A model generated the notes under the pieces. The model was not told where the DNA came from, did not search any database, and saw only the letters and a program-made list of their open reading frames with translations. A stretch of DNA of 64,000 bases from an uncultured Lutibacter sp. (GTDB lineage Bacteria > Bacteroidota > Bacteroidia > Flavobacteriales > Flavobacteriaceae), in assembly GCF_947493565.1 (NCBI RefSeq), contig NZ_CANLRG010000003.1, positions 124,001 to 188,000 on the forward strand. The letters run 5' to 3'. Below are positions 31,209 through 40,273 of this stretch, one piece after another. Both the position numbers and the translations under genes were made by a program. Every line of letters begins with the position of its first letter. Within the stretch, counting starts at the first letter, position 1.

Positions 31209-31241
31209 AAAAACCCGTTTGATTTACTCAAACGGGTTTTT
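31209..31241 (-). terminator. Attenuator terminator of the his operon
   Basis: A 14-bp perfect stem (31209-31222 with 31228-31241) and a 5-nt loop, followed on the minus strand by a U-rich run. It sits between the leader peptide and hisG. Its first arm plus two loop bases (31226-31234) can instead pair with 31279-31287 inside the leader peptide gene, giving an antiterminator of nine pairs including one G-U. Confidence 0.9.
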
Positions 31242-31272
31242 AAATATATTTTTAACTTTATTCAATACATTT

Positions 31273-31329
31273 TCAGCTCGCTTGAGTGCCAGTATGAAAA
31301 TGATGATGATGTAGTTGAATAAATGTCAT
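31273..31329 (-). CDS. hisL: his operon leader peptide
   Basis: An 18-codon reading frame, MTFIQLHHHHFHTGTQAS, with four consecutive His codons and a fifth two codons later. It begins 19 nt after the -7 box of the his promoter and stops 31 nt before the attenuator stem. A ribosome stalled on the His codons would leave 31279-31287 (the Thr-Gln-Ala codons) free to pair with the terminator's first arm and allow transcription into hisG. This is the classic enterobacterial his mechanism by analogy. It was missed by ordinary gene calling because of its length. Confidence 0.88.
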   Translation of the reverse strand: MTFIQLHHHHFHTGTQAS

Positions 31330-31347
31330 ATTTTTTATTTTACTTGG

Positions 31348-31376
31348 CAAATATATAAAAATGATTTAATAAACAA
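31348..31376 (-). promoter_or_regulatory. his operon promoter (TTG-N18-TATATTTG)
   Basis: On the minus strand, -33 TTG (31376-31374) and -7 TATATTTG (31355-31348) are 18 nt apart. It lies between the upstream epimerase gene and the leader peptide, so the operon is transcribed independently. Confidence 0.75.
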
Positions 31377-31385
31377 CCAAAAACT

Positions 31386-32432
31386 TTATGAATTAAGTTC
31401 TAAATATTTTTTTACAAAATTCTTAACCCCATCTTCTAGCTTAGTCTGAGGCTTAAAATTGATGTAGTTAAATAAACTTTCAACATTGGCATAGGTAGAT
31501 TGTACATCTCCAGGTTGCATAGGTTTAAAAACAACTTTCCCCTTTTTCCCTAACGCTTTTTCAATTGCTTTAATAAAATCCATTAAAGCAACTGGACTGT
31601 TGTTTCCAATGTTAAAAATTTGATATGGTTTTGAACTTTTTGATGGTACAGGTTTTTTTGGATTAAACTTAAGGTTATTTTCTTTTGGTGCTAAAGGCAG
31701 CAATCTTTTAATACTTTCAACAATATCACCAACATAAGTAAAATCCCTACTCATATCACCATTATTAAACACTTCAAATTCTTTATCTGCAACTATTGCT
31801 TTGGTAAAAATATGCAGTGCCATATCTGGTCTTCCCCAAGGTCCATAAACCGTAAAAAACCTTAATCCAGTTGAAGGAATGTTATACAAATTAGCATATG
31901 AATGTGCCATCATTTCATTGGCTTTTTTACTTGCTGCATACATTGCTAAAGGATGATCGGTACAATGATCTTCATGAAAAGGAATTTCTTCACTTAAACC
32001 ATATACAGAACTTGATGAAGCAAATATTAAATGTTCTACAGGAAATGCTCTACAGCATTCTAAAATATTTAAAAATCCGGTAATATTACTATCTACATAT
32101 GAATGTGGATTTTTTAATGAATAACGTACACCTGCTTGTGCTGCTAAATTTACCACATAATCAAAACTTTGAGCTTTAAATAACTTTTTTAAATTATCTA
32201 AATCTGTTAAATCTAATTTTATAAATGAATTTAAACCTACCGATAGTAATTTGTTATATTCAATTTCAGAAGTTTTAAAACCTAAATCAGTTAATCTGGC
32301 TAGTTTTAAATTAACATCATAATAGTCATTAATATTATCCATTCCAACCACTTTGTAATTGTTTTTCAACAATAATTTGGCTAAATGGTGACCAATAAAA
32401 CCGGCCATTCCTGTAATCAATACTTTTTTCAT
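31386..32432 (-). CDS. NAD-dependent sugar-nucleotide epimerase (UDP-glucuronate 4-epimerase-like)
   Basis: A 348-residue extended short-chain dehydrogenase. The N-terminal Rossmann motif is GMAGFIGHH, the catalytic Tyr-Lys pair is in YAASKKANE, and RFFTVYGPWGRPDMA is typical of UDP-glucuronate epimerases that feed capsule or LPS synthesis. The substrate assignment is by family resemblance. The ATG at 32432 is preferred over the in-frame TTG at 32462, which is the end of a -7 box (32462-32469). It stands alone, without other polysaccharide genes nearby. Confidence 0.88.
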   Translation of the reverse strand: MKKVLITGMAGFIGHHLAKLLLKNNYKVVGMDNINDYYDVNLKLARLTDLGFKTSEIEYNKLLSVGLNSFIKLDLTDLDNLKKLFKAQSFDYVVNLAAQAGVRYSLKNPHSYVDSNITGFLNILECCRAFPVEHLIFASSSSVYGLSEEIPFHEDHCTDHPLAMYAASKKANEMMAHSYANLYNIPSTGLRFFTVYGPWGRPDMALHIFTKAIVADKEFEVFNNGDMSRDFTYVGDIVESIKRLLPLAPKENNLKFNPKKPVPSKSSKPYQIFNIGNNSPVALMDFIKAIEKALGKKGKVVFKPMQPGDVQSTYANVESLFNYINFKPQTKLEDGVKNFVKKYLELNS

Positions 32433-32461
32433 AAGTTCTTTTGATTTTTTTAGGTCTTGCA

Positions 32462-32469
32462 CAAAAATA
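32462..32469 (-). promoter_or_regulatory. -7 box (TATTTTTG) for the epimerase gene
   Basis: A TAnnTTTG match on the minus strand, 29 nt before the ATG at 32432. Its last three bases are an in-frame TTG that mimics a start codon. Confidence 0.5.
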
Positions 32470-32571
32470 AAACTAATTGCTAAAACAACTTAAACATGTA
32501 ACATTTATTTTAAAAGATTGATTTAATTTGAAAATAACTGATTAAATTTGACTCATTAAATTTTGAATAAA

Positions 32572-34263
32572 ATGAACAAACAATTAATAGAATGTGTTCC
32601 TAATATTAGTGAAGGACGAGATATCACAAAAATTAATGCAATTGCCAACGTAGTTGAAACTGTTGAAGGAGTTAAGTTATTAGATGTTGACCCTGGAAAG
32701 GCCACCAATAGAACAGTAATTACTTTTGTAGGTGAGCCAGAAAATGTAATTGAAGCAGCTTTTAGGCTCATTAAAAAAGCTTCTGAATTAATTGATATGA
32801 ATAAACATAGTGGAGAGCATCCTAGATTTGGTGCTACAGATGTTTGTCCGTTAGTTCCAATTTCTAATATAAGTCTTGAAGAAGCTGCTAAATATGCTCA
32901 TAAATTAGGAGAACGTGTTGGGAATGAATTGGGAATACCTGGTTATTTTTATGAAAATGCAGCCAAGGAAGAAAAAAGAAAAAATTTAGCTAACTGTCGT
33001 TCCGGAGAATACGAAGGTTTAAAAGAAAAACTCGTAAAACCAGAATGGAAACCAGATTTTGGTCCTGCAGAATTTAATACCTCTGTAGCAAAAAGTGGTG
33101 CTACCGCAATTTCTGCACGTGATTTTTTAATTGCTTACAATATCAATTTAAACACTACTTCAACTAGAAGAGCTAATGCCATTGCATTTGACATTCGTGA
33201 AGCTGGAAGAATTTTACGTGAAGGAAACCCATCTACAGGGAAAAAAGTGTTGGATGCCAATGGTGAACCTGTTAGAATTCCTGGAAAATTAAAAGCTGTT
33301 AAAGGAATTGGATGGTATATTGAAGAATATGGTATTGCCCAAATTTCATACAATTTAACCAATATTAGTATTACTTCTATGCACGTTGCTTTTGACGAAA
33401 CCGTAAAAGCAGCAACAGAAAGAGGTTTACGTGTAACTGGCTCTGAATTAATAGGTTTAATACCTCTTAAGGCAATGTTAGATGCTGGAGATTATTTTTT
33501 ACGTAAACAACATAGATCTCTTGGTATTTCTGAAGAAGAAAAAATTAAAATAGCGGTAAAATCTCTTGGATTAGATGACTTAAAACCTTTTAATCCTAAA
33601 GAGAAAATTATTGAATATTTATTAGAAGATGATACTAAAAAGTTAGTAGACCTTACCGTAACTGGTTTTGCTGAAGAAACCGCTGGAGAATCTATGGCTC
33701 CAGGAGGAGGATCTATTTCTGCTTATGTAGGTGCTTTAGGAGTTTCATTAGGAACTATGGTTGCTAATTTATCTTCTCATAAAGCTGGTTGGGACGATAA
33801 ATGGGAATTTTATTCAGATTGGGCGGTAAAAGGACAAGCATATAAAAACAAACTACTATTTTTAGTTGATGAAGACACCAATGCGTTTAATAAAATTATT
33901 GATGGATTTAGAATGCCAAAATCTACTAATGAAGAAATTGAAGCTAGAAAACAAGCTATTGAAACTGCAACAAAATATGCAACTGAAATTCCTTTTGAAG
34001 TGATGCAAACCGCCTACAATTCAATGGAAGTGATGAAAACTATGGTTAAAGAAGGAATGCAAAGTTCTATTTCAGATGCTGGTGTGGGAATATTGTGTGC
34101 TAAAACTGCTGTAACTGGAGCATATTTTAATGTACGCATCAATGCAAAAGATATTAAAGATCGTAATTTTGCAGATGCTATTATTTCTAAAGCCAAAGAC
34201 ATTTATAAGAAAACTTGTGCTATTGAAAAAGAGATTATGGACTATATTGATTCTAAAATGTAA
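32572..34263 (+). CDS. ftcD: Bifunctional glutamate formimidoyltransferase / formiminotetrahydrofolate cyclodeaminase
   Basis: A 563-residue fusion. The N-terminal part (about 1-300) is the formiminotransferase, beginning CVPNISEG with the HSGEHPRFGATDVCP motif; the C-terminal part (about 355-560) is the all-helical cyclodeaminase with APGGGSISAYVGALG. Together they move the formimino group of N-formiminoglutamate to tetrahydrofolate and close it to methenyl-THF, the last part of histidine degradation. No hutH, hutU or hutI is in the window. ATG 32572 is chosen over the in-frame TTG at 32563. A -7 box TAAATTTG lies at 32543-32550. Confidence 0.95.
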   Translation: MNKQLIECVPNISEGRDITKINAIANVVETVEGVKLLDVDPGKATNRTVITFVGEPENVIEAAFRLIKKASELIDMNKHSGEHPRFGATDVCPLVPISNISLEEAAKYAHKLGERVGNELGIPGYFYENAAKEEKRKNLANCRSGEYEGLKEKLVKPEWKPDFGPAEFNTSVAKSGATAISARDFLIAYNINLNTTSTRRANAIAFDIREAGRILREGNPSTGKKVLDANGEPVRIPGKLKAVKGIGWYIEEYGIAQISYNLTNISITSMHVAFDETVKAATERGLRVTGSELIGLIPLKAMLDAGDYFLRKQHRSLGISEEEKIKIAVKSLGLDDLKPFNPKEKIIEYLLEDDTKKLVDLTVTGFAEETAGESMAPGGGSISAYVGALGVSLGTMVANLSSHKAGWDDKWEFYSDWAVKGQAYKNKLLFLVDEDTNAFNKIIDGFRMPKSTNEEIEARKQAIETATKYATEIPFEVMQTAYNSMEVMKTMVKEGMQSSISDAGVGILCAKTAVTGAYFNVRINAKDIKDRNFADAIISKAKDIYKKTCAIEKEIMDYIDSKM

Positions 34264-34276
34264 GAACTTTCACTAT

Positions 34277-34310
34277 AAAAAAGGGAGCAAATTAATTTGC
34301 TCCCTTTTTT
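34277..34310. terminator. Bidirectional terminator after ftcD
   Basis: A perfect palindrome with 17-base arms that begins in an A-run and ends in a T-run. It serves ftcD (+) and the convergent NlpC/P60 gene (-). Confidence 0.9.
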
Positions 34311-34324
34311 ATGTGTTTAACTTG

Positions 34325-35524
34325 CTATAGTTTAATAGATTCATTGACTAATTTTAAATCAATAATTAAAGAATCTTGTACACCTAAATAACGTTTACTT
34401 CCTAAATACCTCTCTTCTAAACTTTGCTCATAATTTTCTGAAGTTCTATTCATCGAATTCAATTTAACCCTTTGCGATTCATGAATAAATTCCATTTTAT
34501 CATTTCCTAACCAAATTCCAACATGAGTAACTCTTTGTTTTTTTGTAGCAGTAGCCTTAGTTCCAAAAAACATTAGATCTCCTTTTTTTAATCCTTCAAA
34601 CTTAAGGTTTTCATCTACTGTTTTACCAGCTAAAATTTGCTGAGAAGCATCTCTTGGAATCACAAACCCATTCATTAAATAGATAGTTTTCACAAAACCA
34701 CTACAATCTAATCCTTTTGAAGATGTTCCTCCCCATAAATATGGAGTTCCTAACAAGTTTCTTGCATAATTTTCTATCAATTCTGCAGAAGGTTCTAATG
34801 CCTGAATCCAATCTACATACATTTTAGATGCGTCTTTTTCCACAAATCCAACTCTTTTATCTGGAAATTCAACTTTATAAGAGTTTTGCAATTCATCAAG
34901 CACTTTTAATTGAGCTCCTAAAACCACATCAGACAGTACAATACTTAAGTCTTTATCTTGAAAAATAGTCCCTACTGTGTTGGTAAATATTATTTTTTTT
35001 GCTGTTTTCCAATTTGAATATTCTTGTTCATCCATAAGTGTTAATCCACCATGGTCAACCCAACCAATATAACTATCAGGTGTTTGAATTAAATAAAAAT
35101 CGTCTTCAGCTTTTAAAACATTCAATTCTGTTCCAAGAATACTTTGAGTTACTAACTCTGCAGAGTGCTTAGAGTTTGACCTAATATTGGCAACAGAATT
35201 ATTTATAACTCCAAATTTTAAATTCCCCACCGAACTATTAGGTAAAATAGTAACTTCATTTTTAAAATCAATAGTTTCATTTGACAGTTTTTTTAGTAAA
35301 ATATTTAAAACTGAAGGTTGGTTTGTTTCACCACTTAAAATCAACGTATTATTTGCATTCTCAATTGCAACCTCATAAATTGCTACTCTTTTATCTGGCA
35401 CATGTTTTTGTCTAATGCTATCATTAAAATTACTGATGTTTATTAGTGAATTATTTGAAATAGTACACGAAAAGAATATGATTACTACTAAAATAAATGC
35501 TGCAATTGTAGATGGTATTTTCAT
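34325..35524 (-). CDS. NlpC/P60 family lipoprotein with SH3-like domains
   Basis: A 399-residue probable lipoprotein (lipobox FFSC with C20) carrying two bacterial SH3-like segments (about 100-160 and 180-235) and a C-terminal NlpC/P60 (C40) peptidase. The catalytic Cys is C274 in GLDCSGFVK and the His is H334 in RVTHVGIWLG, with H348 as third polar residue. Such enzymes cut D-Glu-diaminopimelate bonds in peptidoglycan stem peptides. It lies 12 nt downstream of valS on the same strand and may be co-transcribed. Confidence 0.92.
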   Translation of the reverse strand: MKIPSTIAAFILVVIIFFSCTISNNSLINISNFNDSIRQKHVPDKRVAIYEVAIENANNTLILSGETNQPSVLNILLKKLSNETIDFKNEVTILPNSSVGNLKFGVINNSVANIRSNSKHSAELVTQSILGTELNVLKAEDDFYLIQTPDSYIGWVDHGGLTLMDEQEYSNWKTAKKIIFTNTVGTIFQDKDLSIVLSDVVLGAQLKVLDELQNSYKVEFPDKRVGFVEKDASKMYVDWIQALEPSAELIENYARNLLGTPYLWGGTSSKGLDCSGFVKTIYLMNGFVIPRDASQQILAGKTVDENLKFEGLKKGDLMFFGTKATATKKQRVTHVGIWLGNDKMEFIHESQRVKLNSMNRTSENYEQSLEERYLGSKRYLGVQDSLIIDLKLVNESIKL

Positions 35525-35536
35525 AATGATTAGAGT

Positions 35537-38164
35537 TTATAAGCTTTTTAAACTTGCCTTTATAGTTTCAATTTTTGCTAATGCATCGGTTTCTTTTTGA
35601 CGCTCGTTTTTAATAACTTGTTCTGGAGCATTAGTTACAAATCGTTCGTTACTTAATTTTTTTTGAACCGACTTTAAAAACCCTTCAGTATACTTTAACT
35701 CTTCTTCTAACTTACTTTTTTCGGCATCTATATCAATATCAGATCCCATAGGTATAAAGTACTCATTTGATTTTACTCTAAAACTCAAAGCGCCATCTAC
35801 TTTTTCAGTAACATAATTTATCTTAGAAAGGTTTCCTAATTTTTCAATAACGGCATCAAATTCATTGGTAATATTATCATTATTTAACACTGAAAACTCC
35901 AACTGATTTTTAAATGCAATGTTTTTATCTTTTCTAATGGTTCTAATTCCTGAAATAACTTCTGAAGCTATTTTAAATTCATTAATTAATTTTTCATTTA
36001 CCACAATGGTTTTTGGGTATTCAGCAATAATTAATGCTTCTTCAGAAGTTCTATTTGTTATATGTTGCCAAATTTCTTCTGTTAAAAATGGCATAAATGG
36101 GTGTAGTACTTTTAAATTATCTTCTAAAAATGAGATGACACTTTGTAAAGTATTAATATCAATTGGTTGTTGATATGCTGGTTTTACCATTTCTAAAAAC
36201 CAAGAAGAAAAATCATCCCAAATTAATTTGTAAATACTCATTAGCGCTTCACTAATTCGGTATTGCTCAAAAGAGCTCTCTATCTCTTTTAAAGTTTGCT
36301 GAAATTTTGCTTGATACCATTCAATTGCAATTTTAGCTGCTTTAGGTTGTTCCAATGTTTCTGATACTTCCCAACCTTTAATTAAACGAAAAGCATTCCA
36401 TATTTTGTTTGAAAAATTTCTTCCTTGTGCGCATAATTCTTCATCAAATAATAAATCGTTTCCAGCAGCTGAGCACAATAACATTCCAACTCGAACACCG
36501 TCAGCTCCATATTTTTCCATTAATTCAATTGGATCAGGGGAATTTCCTAATGATTTAGACATTTTTCTACGTTGTTTGTCACGTACAATTCCAGTAAAAT
36601 AAACATTTGTAAATGGCTTTTCTTGTCTAAATTCATAACCTGCAAAAATCATACGTGCCACCCAAAAGAAAATAATATCAGGTCCCGTAACTAAATCGTT
36701 TGTTGGGTAGTAATAATTTATTTCTTTATTATCAGGAAAACGAATGCCGTCAAATACAGATATTGGCCATAGCCAAGATGAAAACCAAGTATCTAAAGCA
36801 TCTGGGTCTTGTTGTAAATCATTTTCCGAAAGCTCTTTTCCTAATTTTTTTGAAGCAATTTTTACAGCTTCCTTTATGGATGCAGCTACCACAAAATCAT
36901 TCTCTCCATCACCATAAAAATATGCTGGAATTTGATGTCCCCACCATAATTGACGAGAGATGTTCCAATCTCTAATATTTTCTAACCAGTGACGGTAGGT
37001 ATTGTTATAATGTTTAGGAAAAAAATGAATTTCTTCATCTTCTAAAACCGCTTTTAAAGCTGGCTTTACAATAGTATCCATTTTTAAAAACCATTGTGCA
37101 GATATTTTAGGTTCTATAACTTCTTTTGTTCGTTCAGAAGTACCTACTTTGTGAAGATGTTGTTCAATTTTCACTAAACAACCTAATTTTTCAAGTTCTT
37201 TAGTAATTTCTTTACGAACCACAAATCTATCTTTTCCTTCATAATGCAGTCCGAAAGAATTTAGTGTAGCATCGTCATTAAATATATCTATTACTTCTAA
37301 ATGATGCTTTTCTCCTAACACTTTATCATTTTGATCATGAGCTGGAGTAACTTTTAAACAACCTGTTCCAAATTCAACATCAACATATTCATCTTCAATA
37401 ATTGGAATTATTCTGTTAGCAATAGGAACAATTGCTTTTTTTCCTTTTAGATGTTTAAACCGTTCATCATTAGGATTGATACAAATTGCAGAATCACCTA
37501 AAATTGTTTCAGGACGTGTAGTTGCAATAGTTAAGTGCTCATCACTTCCTTCAATTTTATAGTTTACATAATATAGATTTCCTTGTTTTTCTTCAAAAAT
37601 AACTTCTTCATCAGATAAGGTTGTTTTAGCAGATGGATCCCAATTAACCATTCTGTAACCTCTGTAAATTAAACCTTTGTTATATAAGTCTATAAATACT
37701 TTGGTTACGGCTTCATTTAAATCATCATCCATCGTAAATTTAGTACGCTCCCAATCACAAGATGCACCTAATTTTTTAAGTTGCTCTAAAATTATTCCCC
37801 CATGTTTATCTGTCCAATCCCAAGCATGTTTTAAAAATTCATCTCTAGTTAAGTCTGATTTTTTAATTCCTTCTTGTTTCAGTTTATCAACTACTTTAGC
37901 TTCTGTAGCAATAGAGGCATGGTCTGTACCAGGTACCCAACAAGCATTAAACCCTTTAAGCCTAGCTCTTCTAATTAAAACATCTTGAATGGTATTATTC
38001 AACATATGCCCCATATGCAATACTCCAGTAACATTTGGAGGTGGAATTACAATTGTATAGGGTTCTTTTTCATTTGGTACAGAATGAAAATAATTATGTT
38101 TCATCCAGTAATCATACCATTTATTCTCAACTTCTTGTGGATTGTATTTTGTAGCTAAACTCAT
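35537..38164 (-). CDS. valS: Valine--tRNA ligase
   Basis: A class Ia synthetase of 875 residues. The HIGH motif appears as HMGH (50-53) in [14 protein letters not shown], and KMSKS as [10 protein letters not shown]. The CP1 editing domain, with [12 protein letters not shown], removes mischarged Thr. The C-terminal region carries the anticodon domain and the coiled-coil arm typical of ValRS (about 805-875). The length is normal. A -7 box TACATTTG precedes it at 38193-38200. Confidence 0.98.
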   Translation of the reverse strand: MSLATKYNPQEVENKWYDYWMKHNYFHSVPNEKEPYTIVIPPPNVTGVLHMGHMLNNTIQDVLIRRARLKGFNACWVPGTDHASIATEAKVVDKLKQEGIKKSDLTRDEFLKHAWDWTDKHGGIILEQLKKLGASCDWERTKFTMDDDLNEAVTKVFIDLYNKGLIYRGYRMVNWDPSAKTTLSDEEVIFEEKQGNLYYVNYKIEGSDEHLTIATTRPETILGDSAICINPNDERFKHLKGKKAIVPIANRIIPIIEDEYVDVEFGTGCLKVTPAHDQNDKVLGEKHHLEVIDIFNDDATLNSFGLHYEGKDRFVVRKEITKELEKLGCLVKIEQHLHKVGTSERTKEVIEPKISAQWFLKMDTIVKPALKAVLEDEEIHFFPKHYNNTYRHWLENIRDWNISRQLWWGHQIPAYFYGDGENDFVVAASIKEAVKIASKKLGKELSENDLQQDPDALDTWFSSWLWPISVFDGIRFPDNKEINYYYPTNDLVTGPDIIFFWVARMIFAGYEFRQEKPFTNVYFTGIVRDKQRRKMSKSLGNSPDPIELMEKYGADGVRVGMLLCSAAGNDLLFDEELCAQGRNFSNKIWNAFRLIKGWEVSETLEQPKAAKIAIEWYQAKFQQTLKEIESSFEQYRISEALMSIYKLIWDDFSSWFLEMVKPAYQQPIDINTLQSVISFLEDNLKVLHPFMPFLTEEIWQHITNRTSEEALIIAEYPKTIVVNEKLINEFKIASEVISGIRTIRKDKNIAFKNQLEFSVLNNDNITNEFDAVIEKLGNLSKINYVTEKVDGALSFRVKSNEYFIPMGSDIDIDAEKSKLEEELKYTEGFLKSVQKKLSNERFVTNAPEQVIKNERQKETDALAKIETIKASLKSL

Positions 38165-38192
38165 TTTGGTCTAATTTTTGTAAACTAATTTG

Positions 38193-38200
38193 CAAATGTA
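38193..38200 (-). promoter_or_regulatory. -7 box (TACATTTG) for valS
   Basis: A TAnnTTTG match on the minus strand, 28 nt before the valS ATG. Confidence 0.5.
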
Positions 38201-38226
38201 CAATTATAAGGGTAAACATAAAATAT

Positions 38227-38256
38227 TTTGAAAGCTTAAAAAAATAACTAACTTTA
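38227..38256 (+). promoter_or_regulatory. Promoter of the DUF1573 gene (TTTG-N18-TAACTTTA)
   Basis: TTTG at 38227-38230 and a one-mismatch -7 box TAACTTTA at 38249-38256 are 18 nt apart, 19 nt before the ATG. Confidence 0.5.
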
Positions 38257-38275
38257 CACTTTAAACTTAAAAATT

Positions 38276-38722
38276 ATGAAAAAAATAATAACTATTTTAT
38301 TTATTGGATTGTTAACAATTTCAATGAGTGCACAAGAAAAGCAAACTGAAAAAACACAAGATCCAAATGCGCCTATGTTTGAGTTTGAAACTGAGGTTAT
38401 TGATTATGGTAAAATTGAATTAAATGCTGACGGTGTTCGTGTTTTTAAATTTAAGAATATTGGTAAATCTCCATTGGTAATTACTAAAATTGATTCAAGT
38501 TGTGGTTGTACGGTGCCAAAAAAACCTACAGATCCAATTATGCCAGGAGAAACTGGTGAAATTGAAGTTAAATATGCAACAAACAGACCTGGCGGTTTTT
38601 CTAAAATGATTACGTTGCATTCTAATGCAAACGAGCCTGTTAAGAGATTGCGTATTAAAGGAATTGTTATAAAACCAGAGTCTTCAATGGTAAAACAAAA
38701 ATCTACGGTTTCATCTAAGTAA
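38276..38722 (+). CDS. Exported DUF1573 protein
   Basis: A 148-residue protein with a signal peptide (about 1-19) and one DUF1573 Ig-like domain. The family hallmark SSCGCTVPKKP with two Cys is intact, followed by PGETGEIEVKYAT and GGFSKMITLHSNA. DUF1573 proteins are abundant in Bacteroidota envelopes; their role is not established. It is monocistronic, with a promoter and a following terminator. Confidence 0.9.
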   Translation: MKKIITILFIGLLTISMSAQEKQTEKTQDPNAPMFEFETEVIDYGKIELNADGVRVFKFKNIGKSPLVITKIDSSCGCTVPKKPTDPIMPGETGEIEVKYATNRPGGFSKMITLHSNANEPVKRLRIKGIVIKPESSMVKQKSTVSSK

Positions 38723-38742
38723 TAACAACAGTATTGTAGTAT

Positions 38743-38770
38743 AAAAAAGCGTTCAATTGAACGCTTTTTT
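38743..38770. terminator. Bidirectional terminator between DUF1573 and aspartyl protease genes
   Basis: A perfect palindrome with 14-base arms centred on AATT, flanked by A-run and T-run. The last two bases touch the aspartyl protease stop codon on the minus strand. Confidence 0.88.
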
Positions 38771-40115
38771 ATTTTAACATATTTTTTAATCTGAAACTAA
38801 ATTCATAATGTTGAGCATTACGTTCAACAACCAAATTTATTTTTTTATTTTCTTTCTCATAAAATTTATGAACAATTTCTTCTAATTTCATTTCATGAGC
38901 ATATTTTCCATTGACTTTTACTATGATATCATCTTTTAATAATCCTGCGTAAAAAGCCGGTGATTCATTTTGAACTTTAAATATTTTATAAGAAGGTTTA
39001 AAAGCATATTTATATTTATAGTCCAAAATAACTGTATTATTTCTACTGCTTCCATTGTTTTCAGAAAATGAAAAACTCGCATTATCCCTTTGTTTTACAA
39101 GTACTTTCCCATTATAAACTAACTCAATCCCGCTCATGTTATAATTAAATGGATTTTTAAATGAACTATTTCTTTTTAAAATAATTTTTTGTTTTTTATA
39201 ATCAAAAGTAACATTAAATCTTTTTAAAACACTTGCTCCCATACTTCCATTCCTTTCTTCAAATTTACGTGCAAAAGATATTGATATGGAATCTGGATAT
39301 GAAACTGTAGGCTCTTTTAACTCATGCTTACCAATCATTAAAGCATTAATTTTAGCTCTTTTCCCATGAACAGTACCACTTAGCCCCTCACCCAAAAAAT
39401 CAACAAAAAACTTTTTTGGAGGTAAAATATCAGGATGACTATTTTCAAATAACCACATTGCATCACTTCCACCAGAATCAATTAATAATTTAACTGGAGT
39501 TATTTTATTTGGTGATGTTGGTAATTTAACCCCAACATTTATATAAGGTTTTAATTTATAAAATTCTAAATTTAATATTTCGCACTTTTTACAGTTTTTA
39601 TACTCATATGCGTCAGAATCATAAAAAGTTATACGTTTTGAATTATAATTAATATCTACTACAAAGTCTTTTAATAATTCAAAACCAATAATCCCATGTA
39701 CTGTAACACCTAATTTTGAGGATAAATCAAAGCTATCATCAAAAATCACGTAAAGACTTTGGTTTATACCACTTATCTTATTAATATTAAAAATATTGCC
39801 TTTTGACAAAATAGCATCAACAGGTTCTTCACTACCGAGTCCTTGTAATTTAATTTTCTTTAAATTATGTAATGGAATGGAGTCTTTATCATTTAAATTA
39901 AATAATATGGTTGACCCAACTCCAGAATCTAAAATAAAATTCAATTTTTTACCATTAACTTCTATTGGAATTACAATTAAATTATTTAATAGTTTAAACG
40001 ATAATGTTTGCTTTTTTGAGTTGTTTTTAAAATCAAATTTACTTTGAGCAGTACTTGTAAACAAACTACCAAATAGCAAAATTAAAATGGTAATATTTTT
40101 AAAACATTTAAGCAA
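38769..40115 (-). CDS. Exported retropepsin-like aspartyl protease with PDZ domain
   Basis: A 448-residue protein with a signal peptide (about 1-23). Two Asp-Ser-Gly motifs are present: D63 in ILDSGVGST and D213 in LIDSGGSDAM. This suggests a pepsin-like pair of lobes in one chain. A PDZ domain follows at about 350-448 (PAFYAGLLKDDIIVKVNG). The start is a TTG at 40115; no in-frame ATG or GTG lies between the upstream stop and the signal peptide. Its substrate is unknown. The protease call rests on the two catalytic motifs. Confidence 0.85.
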   Translation of the reverse strand: MLKCFKNITILILLFGSLFTSTAQSKFDFKNNSKKQTLSFKLLNNLIVIPIEVNGKKLNFILDSGVGSTILFNLNDKDSIPLHNLKKIKLQGLGSEEPVDAILSKGNIFNINKISGINQSLYVIFDDSFDLSSKLGVTVHGIIGFELLKDFVVDINYNSKRITFYDSDAYEYKNCKKCEILNLEFYKLKPYINVGVKLPTSPNKITPVKLLIDSGGSDAMWLFENSHPDILPPKKFFVDFLGEGLSGTVHGKRAKINALMIGKHELKEPTVSYPDSISISFARKFEERNGSMGASVLKRFNVTFDYKKQKIILKRNSSFKNPFNYNMSGIELVYNGKVLVKQRDNASFSFSENNGSSRNNTVILDYKYKYAFKPSYKIFKVQNESPAFYAGLLKDDIIVKVNGKYAHEMKLEEIVHKFYEKENKKINLVVERNAQHYEFSFRLKNMLK

Positions 40116-40273
40116 TATGGGATGAATTTATATTTTTAGTTAAACTACAAAAACACTAAAGTAATACCTAACTTTTATGAAAACTTTAACCTTTAACAAT
40201 TTACACTAAATGTTCCTTATTTTAAAATATATTTTGCAATTTTGTGATATAATTTTTTAATCAAAACTTACCA

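Noticed and set aside
34130-34330. 66-codon frame overlapping the end of ftcD and the terminator
   Set aside because: It reads out of frame through ftcD and across the terminator palindrome; no support.
36700-36975. 91-codon plus-strand reading frame inside valS
   Set aside because: It lies antisense within a complete, conserved gene, shows no family signature, and is one of many shadow frames that arise in AT-rich genes.
37677-37988. 103-codon plus-strand reading frame inside valS
   Set aside because: Antisense to conserved catalytic-domain codons of valS; no promoter box or recognisable domain.
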